From Saccharomycopsis fibuligera x Saccharomycopsis cf. fibuligera (taxonomy: Eukaryota; Ascomycota; Saccharomycetes; Ascoideales; Saccharomycopsidaceae), in contig CP012812.1 in the NCBI GenBank assembly GCA_001936135.1, positions 2,170,001-2,234,000 on the forward strand: DNA of 64,000 nucleotides, read 5' to 3'. Positions within the stretch are counted from its first letter, which is position 1, and each line of letters opens with the position of its first letter. The notes beneath the pieces are model-generated. The model was not told the origin of the DNA and did not search any database. It was given only the letters and a program-made list of their open reading frames with translations. The position numbers were made by a program, and so were the translations under genes. Shown here in pieces: positions 42,501 through 52,366 of the stretch.

Positions 42501-43091
42501 TTCAAGTCTTGAGATCCAATAAAACTACTCCAATATTGACTATCGGGGCTCTGTATAATACAACTGGCTTGCGAGCTGTCGTACTAGTAGCTCTAGCAGT
42601 ATAACGTAATAACAGACCTGCCAACAGGTAAAAAGCTCTTCTAGCACAAGTGTTCCAAGATATTTACCCTCCCTGACGCGTAATATTTCTTTTTTCTGAT
42701 TTCCCGGCGTAAAAAGCAAAGAAAAAAGACACGTCTTTTGCGCGTTGTGATTGGCGGAGCAAACGCGGCTCTGCGCAGAAAAAGAAAATATACAAAAAAA
42801 AAAAAAAAAAAAAACCAGAAAAATTAGTAAAAAAGTGCGAAAGTTTCGCGTTGTTTTGTTTTCCGTTTTTTCGCTCATCGCTTGCAAGAAAATAAACCAC
42901 CAGCGCTTGGAGATCATAAGAAAATAGTAAACAAAAACAAAGTACCCGAGAGTCACACTATATTGTCATTTCTACTGGCTTGATCCGAATCAAATCCGTA
43001 GTTTTTCTGCTAGCGTTTCATCCGTCTCATATCGCTTTTTAATAAATTATTGCCACACAAGAACACATACACACACGCACAAGTAATCATC
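39568..43091. other. 3.5-kb divergent spacer upstream of RAD51
   Basis: The longest gap in the window. Segments: A-rich leader of the coiled-coil gene (39568-40240); a G+C-rich island (about 40370-40560) with GGCGCC-rich inverted repeats such as CCTGGC/GCCAGG; a 162-codon frame at 40343-40831 judged accidental; then A+T-rich sequence. A 13-nt inverted repeat AGCCCCGATAGTC (41959-41971) / GACTATCGGGGCT (42538-42550) brackets about 590 nt. Near RAD51 are MCB boxes and a 21-nt A tract (42794-42814). No convincing gene was found, though a non-coding RNA would fit here. Confidence 0.4.
42676..42681. promoter_or_regulatory. MCB box in the RAD51 promoter
   Basis: ACGCGT, 411-416 bp upstream of the RAD51 ATG; a further ACGCGT lies at 42351-42356, and partial CGCGTT words lie near 42740 and 42847. 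MCB is the MBF-type G1/S element that drives many replication and repair genes in yeasts. Confidence 0.5.
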
Positions 43092-44165
43092 ATGTCTGAA
43101 ATTGATCTCGAGAAAGAAAATTTGCCTCCTCATCCACAGAGCAGCGCTAACGCCGGTGAGGTCAGCTATGCTGAAGAGGAAGAAGAGTTTGCAGGACCAA
43201 TGCCAATATCTAAAATTGAAGGTAATGGTATATCTCCTGGGGATATCAAAAAGTTGATGGAAGCAGGTTTTAACACTGTTGAGTCCATTGCTTATACTCC
43301 AAAAAAGGCTCTTATGGCAGTCAAAGGTATTTCAGAAAATAAAGCTGACAAGCTTCTTGCCGCAGCAACTCAGTTTGTTCCTATGGGATTCACTACTGCT
43401 ACCGATTTCCACAAGCGCAGAAGTGAACTTATTTGCTTGACTACCGGATCCAAACAACTTGATACTTTGCTTGGCGGCGGTATTGAAACTGGTTCTATCA
43501 CAGAAGTATTTGGCGAATTTAGAACTGGTAAATCGCAACTTTGTCATACTTTGGCTGTCACTTGTCAGTTGCCTATTGATATGGGTGGTGGCGAAGGTAA
43601 ATGTCTTTATATTGACACCGAGGGAACATTTAGACCAATCAGATTAGTTTCCATCGCAAGAAGATATGGATTGAACGAAGAAGATGCCCTTGACAATGTT
43701 GCTTACGCTAGAGCTTACAATGCAGACCATCAGTTACAATTGCTTAACCAAGCAGCGCAAATGATGACCGAGTCTCGTTTTTCCTTGCTTATAGTTGACT
43801 CCATCATGGCGCTTTACAGAACTGATTTCAGTGGTCGTGGGGAATTAAGCGCCCGTCAAATGCATGTGGCTAAGTACATGAGAGCTTTACAAAGATTAGC
43901 TGATGAATTCGGTATTGCAGTCGTGATCACCAATCAGGTGGTGGCGCAAGTGGATGGCGGGATGTCTTTCAATCCAGATCCAAAGAAGCCAATTGGTGGT
44001 AACATTTTGGCTCATGCATCAACTACTAGATTGAGTTTAAAGAAAGGTAGACAAGAACAAAGAATTTGCAAGATTTACGATAGTCCGTGTCTACCAGAAA
44101 GCGAATGCATATTTGCTATTTATGAAGATGGTATCGCGGATCCAAGAGAAGAGGGAGAAGACTGA
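43092..44165 (+). CDS. RAD51: Rad51 recombinase
   Basis: ATG at 43092 ([13 protein letters not shown]) gives 357 residues; the frame extends upstream only through non-ATG codons. An N-terminal helix-hairpin-helix region (about 43-85) includes [20 protein letters not shown]. The FxxA polymerisation motif is FTTA at 100-103. The RecA core has Walker A GEFRTGKS (about 141-148), Walker B LLIVDS (about 232-237), and the DNA-binding loop area with [21 protein letters not shown]. It forms the ATP-dependent filament that performs strand exchange in homologous recombination. The gene has no introns and seems to contain no CTG codon. It is followed in the same direction by CDC9, 1.1 kb away. Confidence 0.98.
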   Translation: MSEIDLEKENLPPHPQSSANAGEVSYAEEEEEFAGPMPISKIEGNGISPGDIKKLMEAGFNTVESIAYTPKKALMAVKGISENKADKLLAAATQFVPMGFTTATDFHKRRSELICLTTGSKQLDTLLGGGIETGSITEVFGEFRTGKSQLCHTLAVTCQLPIDMGGGEGKCLYIDTEGTFRPIRLVSIARRYGLNEEDALDNVAYARAYNADHQLQLLNQAAQMMTESRFSLLIVDSIMALYRTDFSGRGELSARQMHVAKYMRALQRLADEFGIAVVITNQVVAQVDGGMSFNPDPKKPIGGNILAHASTTRLSLKKGRQEQRICKIYDSPCLPESECIFAIYEDGIADPREEGED

Positions 44166-45269
44166 TTGATCAGTGCTGTTGTTTATGTTCATATTTTATT
44201 TCTTTTACGTGTTTAATTCATGATTTTTTTTCTCTTCTTTTTTTTTTTTTTTTTTTTTTTGTTTATATTATTTCAATTTGCATTTTCTTCTTTTTTTTTT
44301 TTCTTTTTTTGATAATTTGTGTCAAACAGGAAACCATCAATTTTTGGCCATAATTTGGTTTCTATCGTTACGTTTTTTTTCTATATAATATCTATACCAT
44401 CTAGTTTAATGATCATACCTTTTTCGAAGCGTTAATTTATGCCCAGCATTCCTTGTATCGCGAAGTTTTATCCGTATTTGCTTACTTGGAAGTAAAAGTA
44501 ATACTTTTACAGGATATAATAATGCTAACATCTTAGTAGTCTTTCTCCGCGCAGTCTATAATAATCTATTCCACCCTGTTTTTTAGTAGTTTGACCTGGT
44601 TTATAACTGAACAATCAAATCATAGCACTCTTGCATACGTTTGAGATGACCAGATGACGAGATTTCAAATGCTTGTTTTCGAAATGGAAACAATTTAGCA
44701 TGACACTTCCATCCATAATAGCGCCGATGATAGGTCAGTTACAGTTGACATCGTCATATATCGTACAATAAATGATACGATAACGGCATCCATCGCCCAT
44801 CGTGGCCATTGTAGAAGCTTATCGCTCATCGCGCCTCGTACTGCAGCGCCAACTCCCACGCACACGTTGTACGACGCGTCGTTGCTCGTGACTTTTTTTA
44901 TTTCTATGGAAAGTAAATATGAAAAAAAAAAAAAAAAAAAAAGGGGGAATGGGGAACGCGTCACTTATTTAACACTGTGAGCAACTTTTTTCAATGTGCT
45001 GTTTATTTATTTACTTATTTATTTTTTAACTTCTCTGTTTCTTTATTTTATAATACTCACATCGCAAGATATATTTATTGTTTTCCATTGATTGGGTTTC
45101 ATTGAATATAGACTTAAATTGATTTGAGTGCAGCGGTATTGAATACATATCTAAGAAGGGAATTCGAATATTACTTCCCGGCGCACCACCACAACAACAA
45201 TCACAATAATAAGTGATACTTGGGGCACCATATCACAATTGATTCAGCATTCTCTCTTAGAAAAGTATT
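44166..45269. promoter_or_regulatory. RAD51 3' region and CDC9 promoter with two MCB boxes
   Basis: A T-rich 3' part (T runs near 44237-44261 and 44291-44302) and a CDC9 promoter with ACGCGT at 44874-44879 and 44956-44961, 391-396 and 309-314 bp upstream of the CDC9 ATG. A 21-nt A tract (44922-44942) lies between them, a typical nucleosome-free arrangement. Two MCB boxes fit the cell-cycle control known for DNA ligase I genes. Confidence 0.6.
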
Positions 45270-47822
45270 ATGAATAAAAGCTTTATTACTAGAGTAACAC
45301 AACCGCAATTAAGATCACCCTCACTTAAGAGACAATATCAAAGCTTATATTTATTTAAATATCAGGCCAGACAACGCAGACAGCAACACCAAAATCTACA
45401 TTTTAACGGAGTACTCGATAATCATCAAATCTTATTTGCAAACCACAAGCACGGAACAAGACAACTAAGTACATTAGTCAATAATTACAAAACCAATAGT
45501 ATAGACCCAAAAATGGCCAGACAGCAAACATTAGGAAGATTTTTTTCTTCAATGAAGAAAGATATTTCAGAAGGTGATATCAGAGCAAAAGTAACGAAAA
45601 AAAGTTCCAAAGTTGTAAAAAATGAAGATGAGGAAAGTGCCACCAACGAAGCAAGTAGTGAGGATAGTCAGACGAAAAGACCAAGATCAAGATCAAGATC
45701 AAGATCAGTTAGTCCTGCTAAGAAGAGCAGATCGAAGTCTAGATCAAGATCAAGCAGCCCGTCAGCCAAAAAACAAAAGACCAATGATACTGCATCTACG
45801 GCAAAGAAGGAGGATGTCAAGACAGAGAACGGCAACGAAGAAGATGTTAAAATGGCTTCATCTTCGTCCTCCAACACCTCATCTAAAACAGCCACTCCAC
45901 AACCTGAACCCGAGGCTTCGAAAAACGATCTTGAAAAATTGGCCAATGATTCAATTGACAAAAACCCTGTGGGACTCGAACCATCTAAACCAATCTTATA
46001 CTCTGCCTTATGTGACACTTTTGAGCAGATTGAGCAAGTTTCCAGTAGGCTTAAAATCATTGAAATTGTGTCGGAATTTTTCTTTGAGGTATTACAAAAC
46101 AATGCCAAATCTTTAGTGTTGATAATTTATCTTTTCATTAATAAGCTCGGTCCAGATTATGATAATTTGGAATTAGGTCTTGGGGAAACATTGCTTATCA
46201 AAGCGATCTCTGAAAGTACCGGTAGGTCACCAGCAAATATCAAGACAGGATATAGGGAAACTGGTGACTTGGGTAAGATTGCGCAAACTTCAAGATCCAA
46301 ACAATCATTGATGTTTAAGCCGAAACCATTGGATGTTGACACTGTTTTCAAGAATTTACAAGAAATTGCTCGTAGTACGGGTTCTAGTTCTCAGCTGAAA
46401 AAAATTGGCATTATTGTTAGAATGTTAACGTCATGTAATGGTATCGAAGCAAAATTTTTGATACGGTCACTTGAAGGTAAACTTCGTATTGGGTTAGCAG
46501 ATAAAAGTATTCTTTTAGCGTTATCTAAAGCATTGCTTAGTTATGAATATTTTCAGAAGGGGAAAAACTACAACAAAATCAATCCAACGTCGATTAGTGA
46601 TGCGGAAAATCAAATTAAAGAAGCATTTAATCAAGTTTCAAATTACCAGATTATTATTGAGTCCGCTATTGATAACGGCGTGTTGCAGTTGAAGGAAAAT
46701 ATCAAATTGAGACCTGGTATCCCAATGAAGCCGATGTTGGCTAAACCAACCAAATCCATAACGGAGATTCTTGACAAGTTTTCCGATACAGAGTTTACTT
46801 GTGAGTACAAGTATGATGGCGAAAGAGCACAAATCCACTTGTTGTCCGATGGTAGTGTCAAAGTTTACTCTAGAAACTCTGAAGACATGACGGAAAGGTA
46901 TCCAGATTTGATTGATGCAATTTCCAATTTCATCAAACCGGGCAAGAACGTCAAGTCATTGATTGTGGATAGTGAAGCAGTGGCGTGGGATCGTGAACAA
47001 CAAAAAATTTTACCTTTCCAGACTCTCAGTACTAGAAAGAGAAAAGATGTGAAGCTCGAAGATATCAAGGTTCAAATTTGCGTGTTTGCATTTGATTTGC
47101 TTTGTATCAATGATGAGCCATTGATTCACAAGACTTTCCAAGAGCGTCGTGATTTGATGACGGAAAACTTGCAGCTCAAACCAGGTCAGTTCCAGTTTGC
47201 TAGTTACAAGAATTTGAACAATGTTGAAGATATTCAGCAATATTTGGATCAGAGTATTAAGGACTCGTGTGAAGGTTTGATGATCAAGTTGTTAAGCAGT
47301 ACGTACGAGCCTAGTCAGCGGTCTAGTAACTGGCTCAAGTTGAAGAAAGATTACTTGCAAGGTGTTGGCGATTCTATTGACTTGGTGGTGCTTGGAGGCT
47401 ACTATGGTCGCGGTAAACGTACCGGATGGTATGGTGGATTTTTGTTGGGCTGCTACAATCTAGACACTGGGGAGTACGAAACGACATGCAAGATTGGCAC
47501 TGGGTTTTCAGAAGAAGCTTTGAAACTGCTTCATGAGCAGCTTTCACCAAAGGAACAAAGTGCACCAAAGCCATATTACTTGTATGATCAGGAGAATTCT
47601 AATAGCTCGCCGGACGTTTGGTTTGAGCCGCTGGTGGTGTTTGAAGTGCGGACTGCTGATTTGTCGTTATCGCCAGTGTATAAAGCAGGGTCTGGCAAAT
47701 ATGACAAGGGGATCTCGCTAAGATTCCCGCGTTTCATTCGTATCCGTGACGACAAAGGGCCAGAAGACGCTACGAATAGCGATCAGCTTGTGGACATGTA
47801 CGAGGCGCAAGTAAACATATAA
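45270..47822 (+). CDS. CDC9: DNA ligase I
   Basis: An 850-residue ATP-dependent DNA ligase that seals Okazaki fragments and repair nicks. The start at M1 gives a basic, acidic-free N-terminus (MNKSFITRVTQPQLRS) suited to mitochondrial import. A second in-frame ATG at codon 82 (45513) begins MARQQTLGRFFSS, a PCNA-binding PIP box, as in the nuclear form of yeast Cdc9, so alternative starts probably make two forms. Residues about 110-160 are an SR-dipeptide and Lys-rich linker. The adenylation site is EYKYDGER with Lys514; later motifs include LIVDSEAVAWD, EGLMIKL, WLKLKKDYL and ADLSLSPVYKAG. Codon 788 (47631-47633) is CTG where other ligases I have Ser. Confidence 0.97.
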   Translation: MNKSFITRVTQPQLRSPSLKRQYQSLYLFKYQARQRRQQHQNLHFNGVLDNHQILFANHKHGTRQLSTLVNNYKTNSIDPKMARQQTLGRFFSSMKKDISEGDIRAKVTKKSSKVVKNEDEESATNEASSEDSQTKRPRSRSRSRSVSPAKKSRSKSRSRSSSPSAKKQKTNDTASTAKKEDVKTENGNEEDVKMASSSSSNTSSKTATPQPEPEASKNDLEKLANDSIDKNPVGLEPSKPILYSALCDTFEQIEQVSSRLKIIEIVSEFFFEVLQNNAKSLVLIIYLFINKLGPDYDNLELGLGETLLIKAISESTGRSPANIKTGYRETGDLGKIAQTSRSKQSLMFKPKPLDVDTVFKNLQEIARSTGSSSQLKKIGIIVRMLTSCNGIEAKFLIRSLEGKLRIGLADKSILLALSKALLSYEYFQKGKNYNKINPTSISDAENQIKEAFNQVSNYQIIIESAIDNGVLQLKENIKLRPGIPMKPMLAKPTKSITEILDKFSDTEFTCEYKYDGERAQIHLLSDGSVKVYSRNSEDMTERYPDLIDAISNFIKPGKNVKSLIVDSEAVAWDREQQKILPFQTLSTRKRKDVKLEDIKVQICVFAFDLLCINDEPLIHKTFQERRDLMTENLQLKPGQFQFASYKNLNNVEDIQQYLDQSIKDSCEGLMIKLLSSTYEPSQRSSNWLKLKKDYLQGVGDSIDLVVLGGYYGRGKRTGWYGGFLLGCYNLDTGEYETTCKIGTGFSEEALKLLHEQLSPKEQSAPKPYYLYDQENSNSSPDVWFEPLVVFEVRTADLSLSPVYKAGSGKYDKGISLRFPRFIRIRDDKGPEDATNSDQLVDMYEAQVNI

Positions 47823-48504
47823 TTTGGTGGTGGCCTTTCTGTTTATACTATGTAACCAACTATGCTTACGAATATTTTAATGTTGACGAATAAAATATAC
47901 CGATGCGATAAAAACCCCAGCACACTGCGCTATGCAGTTAGACCAGACCAAACGCACATGCATGCAGCCCGATATTATTATGCGGAACCATGCTATCACG
48001 TCAACACTCTTGCAGCAGAGAGCGTTTAAAAGCATTAATAAACGTGTTTATGCCTGTAATTGCATAACTGCACGCGAGGACCGTTTTGGCAGGGAAAAAC
48101 AGGAAAAACAGGAAAAACAGAAAAACGAGCGTTAATCCTCAAATAGAAAACAAACAGCAGAGAAACAGAAAAACTGCCTCTTTTTCTATTTTGCCTTTCT
48201 GTCTTCTTTCTATACATGCAGTTATCCCAACGCTCTCTATTTCATTCTGCTTTTCCAGTTGCTGGCATTTTCTCTGCGTCCATCCGTCCTTCCTTCTACG
48301 CATTTTCATTTTGCACAACTATATTTTAGCTACTCTATCATTCAAGCTAATCCACTTGTCTCACTTTGAGTTCTTATTGCCTATTGCAACATTCATTTTT
48401 TTTTTCCGCCGGCGATTTGTTGTCTCCGCTGTCTGCCCGTCAATCTGATCAAACTTTAACCGCCTAACGTCAAATACACAGTCTCTCCACTGAGGCATGT
48501 CTCA
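47823..48504. promoter_or_regulatory. CDC9 3' region and promoter of the first Zn2Cys6 gene
   Basis: 682 bp with a four-unit imperfect AGGAAAAAC tandem at about 48091-48126 and a T-rich leader with a CCGCCGGCG word near 48407. An ATG at 48497, eight nt before the gene's ATG and in another frame, opens a 30-codon frame that overlaps the coding start. Confidence 0.45.
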
Positions 48505-51102
48505 ATGTCTGGGCTCCATAATATTAAAAATAGCACTATTTCACACGGCAATAGTAGCAATAATACCAACAGTAACCTTAATCAGATAAATAACAATGGC
48601 GGCAACAACAACAACAACAACAACAACAATAATAATAACAACAATAACAGCAACAACAATAATAATTCCAATAACCGAATACACTGTCGTAAGGTGATCA
48701 AGAAGCTGAAGTATTCAAGGCTAGGATGCCTCAACTGCAAACAGAGGCGTCTCAAATGCGGCGAAGAACTTGATTCTTGCTTCAACTGCTTGGACAAAAA
48801 CATTTGTTGCAGTTATTTGGACTTAACCCCAGCTCAGCGGCAAAAGATCATTGATAGTAATGCTAATAAGGACAAGAGCCAAAAAACAGGTCCCGGTGGC
48901 ACTGGGTTGATGCATTTTAAAGATCTCAAGACTGAATTGGATAATTTCAGTTATGGGGTCTCTAGATTCAAAGTGCTGACGGGAAATAATCATAGCAATG
49001 AATATTTCAACAACTATGGCAACAATACTGCTGGTTCTATGGCTGGCGGTGTGGGTACGAGTAGCGCAGCCAGCGCTGCTAATGCTACTAGCCCCAATAG
49101 CGGCAGTAGTGCCATCACTGACAGTAGTGGTCGGTTCAGAAAACTAGATACCGCTGAACCATCAATGGACACTGTTGGGGATATTGTTACCAATTCGACG
49201 TTCGGTATTATTGACTTCAAGTCCAACAAGCATACCAACACCAACTCTACTGATTTCAAGGCTGAAGATCACCCTATTAACCATGCCAAACGCAACTTTG
49301 ATCCCTTACCCAATCACTTGTATCAACTTACAAGTTTCAAATTATACAAGGTGAAAACCGCGATGTATCCTACTGAATATACTTCTAGGGAGCTTTTCAC
49401 TGTATGCGGAGAAGACGATATCGTGCAAGCGTACGTTAGAGACATCATGTCAGTATGGTATACCGATTTCTTAGCTTGTGCTCTGGCTTCGCCATTGATT
49501 TTCAATGCAATGATATCGCGATCATTACTTATTGTCCTTGTTAATATCCAGAAATCATGTTATAGGAAAGATGGGTACCAAGAAACAAGTAATTTGTTAA
49601 AGCGGTTATTTTTACCATACAAGCTTCGTGGGTTGCGCTATGCGCAAATGACAATAGATCTGTTGAATCAGCCCAAGTTGACTTCTAATTACAAATACTT
49701 GAAGTTGTTTAAGAACTTGGTACATTACTCATTAATCAACATTGGGCTAACTTTGCAATCTGATAAAGATTATTTGTCGCTTATTGCATTCATGAACGGG
49801 TTTCTTTCTAGTTCTTTGTCTACGGAGATGTTCGATAAAGTGCGTCAAGCATTAGAACGACAATTTGATAAAAGACCCAAAGTGCATGCTGAGTTTGTTT
49901 TTACGGAAAAATTGTTTTCTTATATTCGAGTTTTCTTTTTGAAGAATATCGGGGCCATATATATCCCGGGGTATGTGTTTGATCCATTGCTTGAGTTTTA
50001 CTACGAACTAAATCAGTTTCGCAGTTTAATTAAAGGGAAAAATTTGTCCAGAAACCATGTGGCTGTATCACAACTAGATGATTTGAAAAGATTCATGGAA
50101 GTTAAAATTTTGAGTAATGGTGAGTTACGCAATTCGCATAACCCGAATTATGTCACTGAATACAATATTGGGCAAATTTTTGATATCTTGATTGCATTTT
50201 TTGATGACCACCCATCGGAAGTGGTATTTTTCCAGTCATTTTACAAAACCATGGCAACTATTGATAAGATAATATACTTGCATTGGATGGCATTGTCTTT
50301 CATGTTGGATAACATTTTCCCTGAGGCGTTATATTTTTTTACTGCTAAATTTTCTGGTGGGATTCTTTGGGCTGGATTTGACATGCAGTTAATACAAAGC
50401 ATACTTGATGGGTTAGAAACAGAATACAAACTTAAAGACTATGCTTTATATGAGCAGTTGTATAGAAGAACTATATATTTGACCAGGGCAATTTCGTTTT
50501 TCGCATACCGTTATAGAACATATTTTCGAAACTTGATTATCACAAATCCGTACCCTGCCAGCCCACTATTCCATCAAAAATTGCGTTTTAATTCAAGAAA
50601 ACCCAAATACGTTAAAGAAACTCAGTTGAAAAGTTTGAAACGCGGAGCTATAAAGTTTGAACACTATCCAGTAAATGATCCTTCATATATTCAAATTGAT
50701 AGTGAATTGGAAAGAGCATCTCCGGGAAATCCTAATAACATTTGCTATGTTGATAATAATATGCATATAAATGAGAATGTGGATGAAAATTTCTACAGAG
50801 TACACAACTGTCTTAAGCCAACTAGCGCAATCAATAGCGGTTTGAGTGGCATTGATGACATCAACGATAGTGATGGGCTTGCTGCTGCTGTCGCAGTAGA
50901 AGAATTGGAATTCAACATTGATTTGTTTCCAATTGAATTGATGAAGCTTTCACCATATGGGTTGATTAAAAACATTGATTTTAGACCAAATTTGAACACA
51001 GTGAGAAATAATTATTTGAACGAAGATTTTGAGTATCAGAATCCTGAAGAGATTTTGAAAAATTATACTATTGATAAAGATGAGATTCTTAGCAACAAAT
51101 AG
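48505..51102 (+). CDS. Zn2Cys6 transcription factor, array member 1
   Basis: An 865-residue regulator. A poly-Asn stretch (about 31-58) precedes the binuclear zinc cluster, with Cys at 75, 78, 85, 92, 95 and 102 (SRLGCLNCKQRRLKC then CFNCLDKNICC). A basic patch KVIKKLKYSR lies just before it. The long middle and C-terminal parts align by eye with the next three genes, with shared phrases such as FKLYKV, SGxxLC-like helices, YRRTIYLTRAISFF and a C-terminal FPIELMKLSPYGLIKNIDFRP. It is the most diverged member. Ala/Ser/Gly linkers near 175-205 and 765-790 are specific to it. These are nuclear DNA-binding regulators whose target is unknown; I cannot map it to a named factor. Confidence 0.85.
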   Translation: MSGLHNIKNSTISHGNSSNNTNSNLNQINNNGGNNNNNNNNNNNNNNNSNNNNNSNNRIHCRKVIKKLKYSRLGCLNCKQRRLKCGEELDSCFNCLDKNICCSYLDLTPAQRQKIIDSNANKDKSQKTGPGGTGLMHFKDLKTELDNFSYGVSRFKVLTGNNHSNEYFNNYGNNTAGSMAGGVGTSSAASAANATSPNSGSSAITDSSGRFRKLDTAEPSMDTVGDIVTNSTFGIIDFKSNKHTNTNSTDFKAEDHPINHAKRNFDPLPNHLYQLTSFKLYKVKTAMYPTEYTSRELFTVCGEDDIVQAYVRDIMSVWYTDFLACALASPLIFNAMISRSLLIVLVNIQKSCYRKDGYQETSNLLKRLFLPYKLRGLRYAQMTIDLLNQPKLTSNYKYLKLFKNLVHYSLINIGLTLQSDKDYLSLIAFMNGFLSSSLSTEMFDKVRQALERQFDKRPKVHAEFVFTEKLFSYIRVFFLKNIGAIYIPGYVFDPLLEFYYELNQFRSLIKGKNLSRNHVAVSQLDDLKRFMEVKILSNGELRNSHNPNYVTEYNIGQIFDILIAFFDDHPSEVVFFQSFYKTMATIDKIIYLHWMALSFMLDNIFPEALYFFTAKFSGGILWAGFDMQLIQSILDGLETEYKLKDYALYEQLYRRTIYLTRAISFFAYRYRTYFRNLIITNPYPASPLFHQKLRFNSRKPKYVKETQLKSLKRGAIKFEHYPVNDPSYIQIDSELERASPGNPNNICYVDNNMHINENVDENFYRVHNCLKPTSAINSGLSGIDDINDSDGLAAAVAVEELEFNIDLFPIELMKLSPYGLIKNIDFRPNLNTVRNNYLNEDFEYQNPEEILKNYTIDKDEILSNK

Positions 51103-52366
51103 CTTCGTATATTGTACAACATTTTCTAATTTTTTTTATTAATTTGTTCACCTTGCTTTGTTTCCTTTTATTTTTTTTTTTTTTTTTCACTTAATCGTTT
51201 TCGTTCTCATCTGTTCTTTTGCATTTTCAATTGCTGGATATAATGCTTGAAACTACTACTAATCATTTATACTATAATGGACAACCTACTGAAGGTTTTT
51301 TTTTTTTGTTATTTGTTAATTAAGTTTCATGTTTTGTAGTTCCACCGGCAATTGTACTCACAATTGCCCTAGCTGGGAAAAGCACAACGTCTAATGGTTT
51401 AGTACCGGTACTAAACCTTTTATACCGGTACAAAAGGCTTAGTTTACTATATTATTTAACGATTGATAGTGGTACAATAGGCTTAGTACTCACATCATTG
51501 CACTACGGAAACGATATCCTAATAATAAGGAATAAGGTATGCGTAAGACGCTGAGTATAGAAAAAAAACAATATTGCAAGGAAGCTAAAACTTTGGTTTT
51601 TATCACGTTTGCTTTTTTTCTTGACTTTGCACTGTAAAAATTTCACGAACATTTTGTATATAGTAAAAAATGCAACGCAATAAATAGAGTTCAGTAAAAA
51701 TCTCCGAGCGGGCCAAAAGAAACTAAAACGGAAAAAAAAAGGAATTATAACAGATAGAGAAATGGCACAAGAAGCAGAATAAACAAAACGAGAACAGTGT
51801 TGCAGTTCAACTTAAATAGCCTGAGTATTCTGAGATTCTCATAGAAAATATTGTTTATTAGTTTTCACAATAGCCCCGTAACTATAAAGCTTAACTAACT
51901 GTTAGCATTTTTTCTATTTAGGCTAGCACTCTAATGCTGGATCGAGCAGAGCAGATCTGCTCTGCGAGTAAAATTTGCTATTTTTTTTTTCTATTTCCTG
52001 TACGCATCGTATTTCCTCTTTGGTGATTTCGTTTTTTGCTTTTTTTTTTTTTTTTTTTTTTTTTTTTCTTTGCTTCTGTTATACGTCTTCACTCCACACA
52101 CCGACAGATCGGATTTTCCATTTTCCGTTTTTTTTTTTTTTTTTTCTTTTTTCTCTCTAAAAATGCATTAAGGTGCTCCAGCCAGCGCAGCATCAAAACT
52201 CAGACATATAAACTGACCATCAAGGAAAACTGCAACGAAAATAACTTGCCTCGCCAGCAACACAAAAGGCTCCCACAACTGTTACAACAACCATATCAAT
52301 ACAATAGCTACATTAGTACCTCAAGAAAAAAAAAAAAAAGACGCAACAAAAAGAAATGCTAACGAA
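51103..52366 (+). promoter_or_regulatory. Promoter of the second Zn2Cys6 gene, with palindromes
   Basis: 1.26 kb. A hairpin GGCAATTGT-ACTC-ACAATTGCC sits at 51347-51368. A perfect 22-bp palindrome (half-site GGTTTAGTACC) is at 51396-51417, and a related near-palindrome with the same core ACCGGT follows 20 bp later (cores at 51404-51409 and 51424-51429). A perfect 20-bp palindrome (half-site GCAGAGCAGA) is at 51946-51965. T tracts at 52040-52067 and 52129-52145 follow. A five-triplet upstream ORF (52356-52370) ends in a TGA that overlaps the main ATG as ATGA. Confidence 0.55.

Noticed and set aside
42984-43000. AATCAAATCCGTA, reminiscent of a telomerase RNA template for long Candida-type telomere repeats
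   Set aside because: The match covers only about half of a repeat as I recall it, flanks do not continue it, and it lies in the RAD51 promoter or leader. Probably chance.
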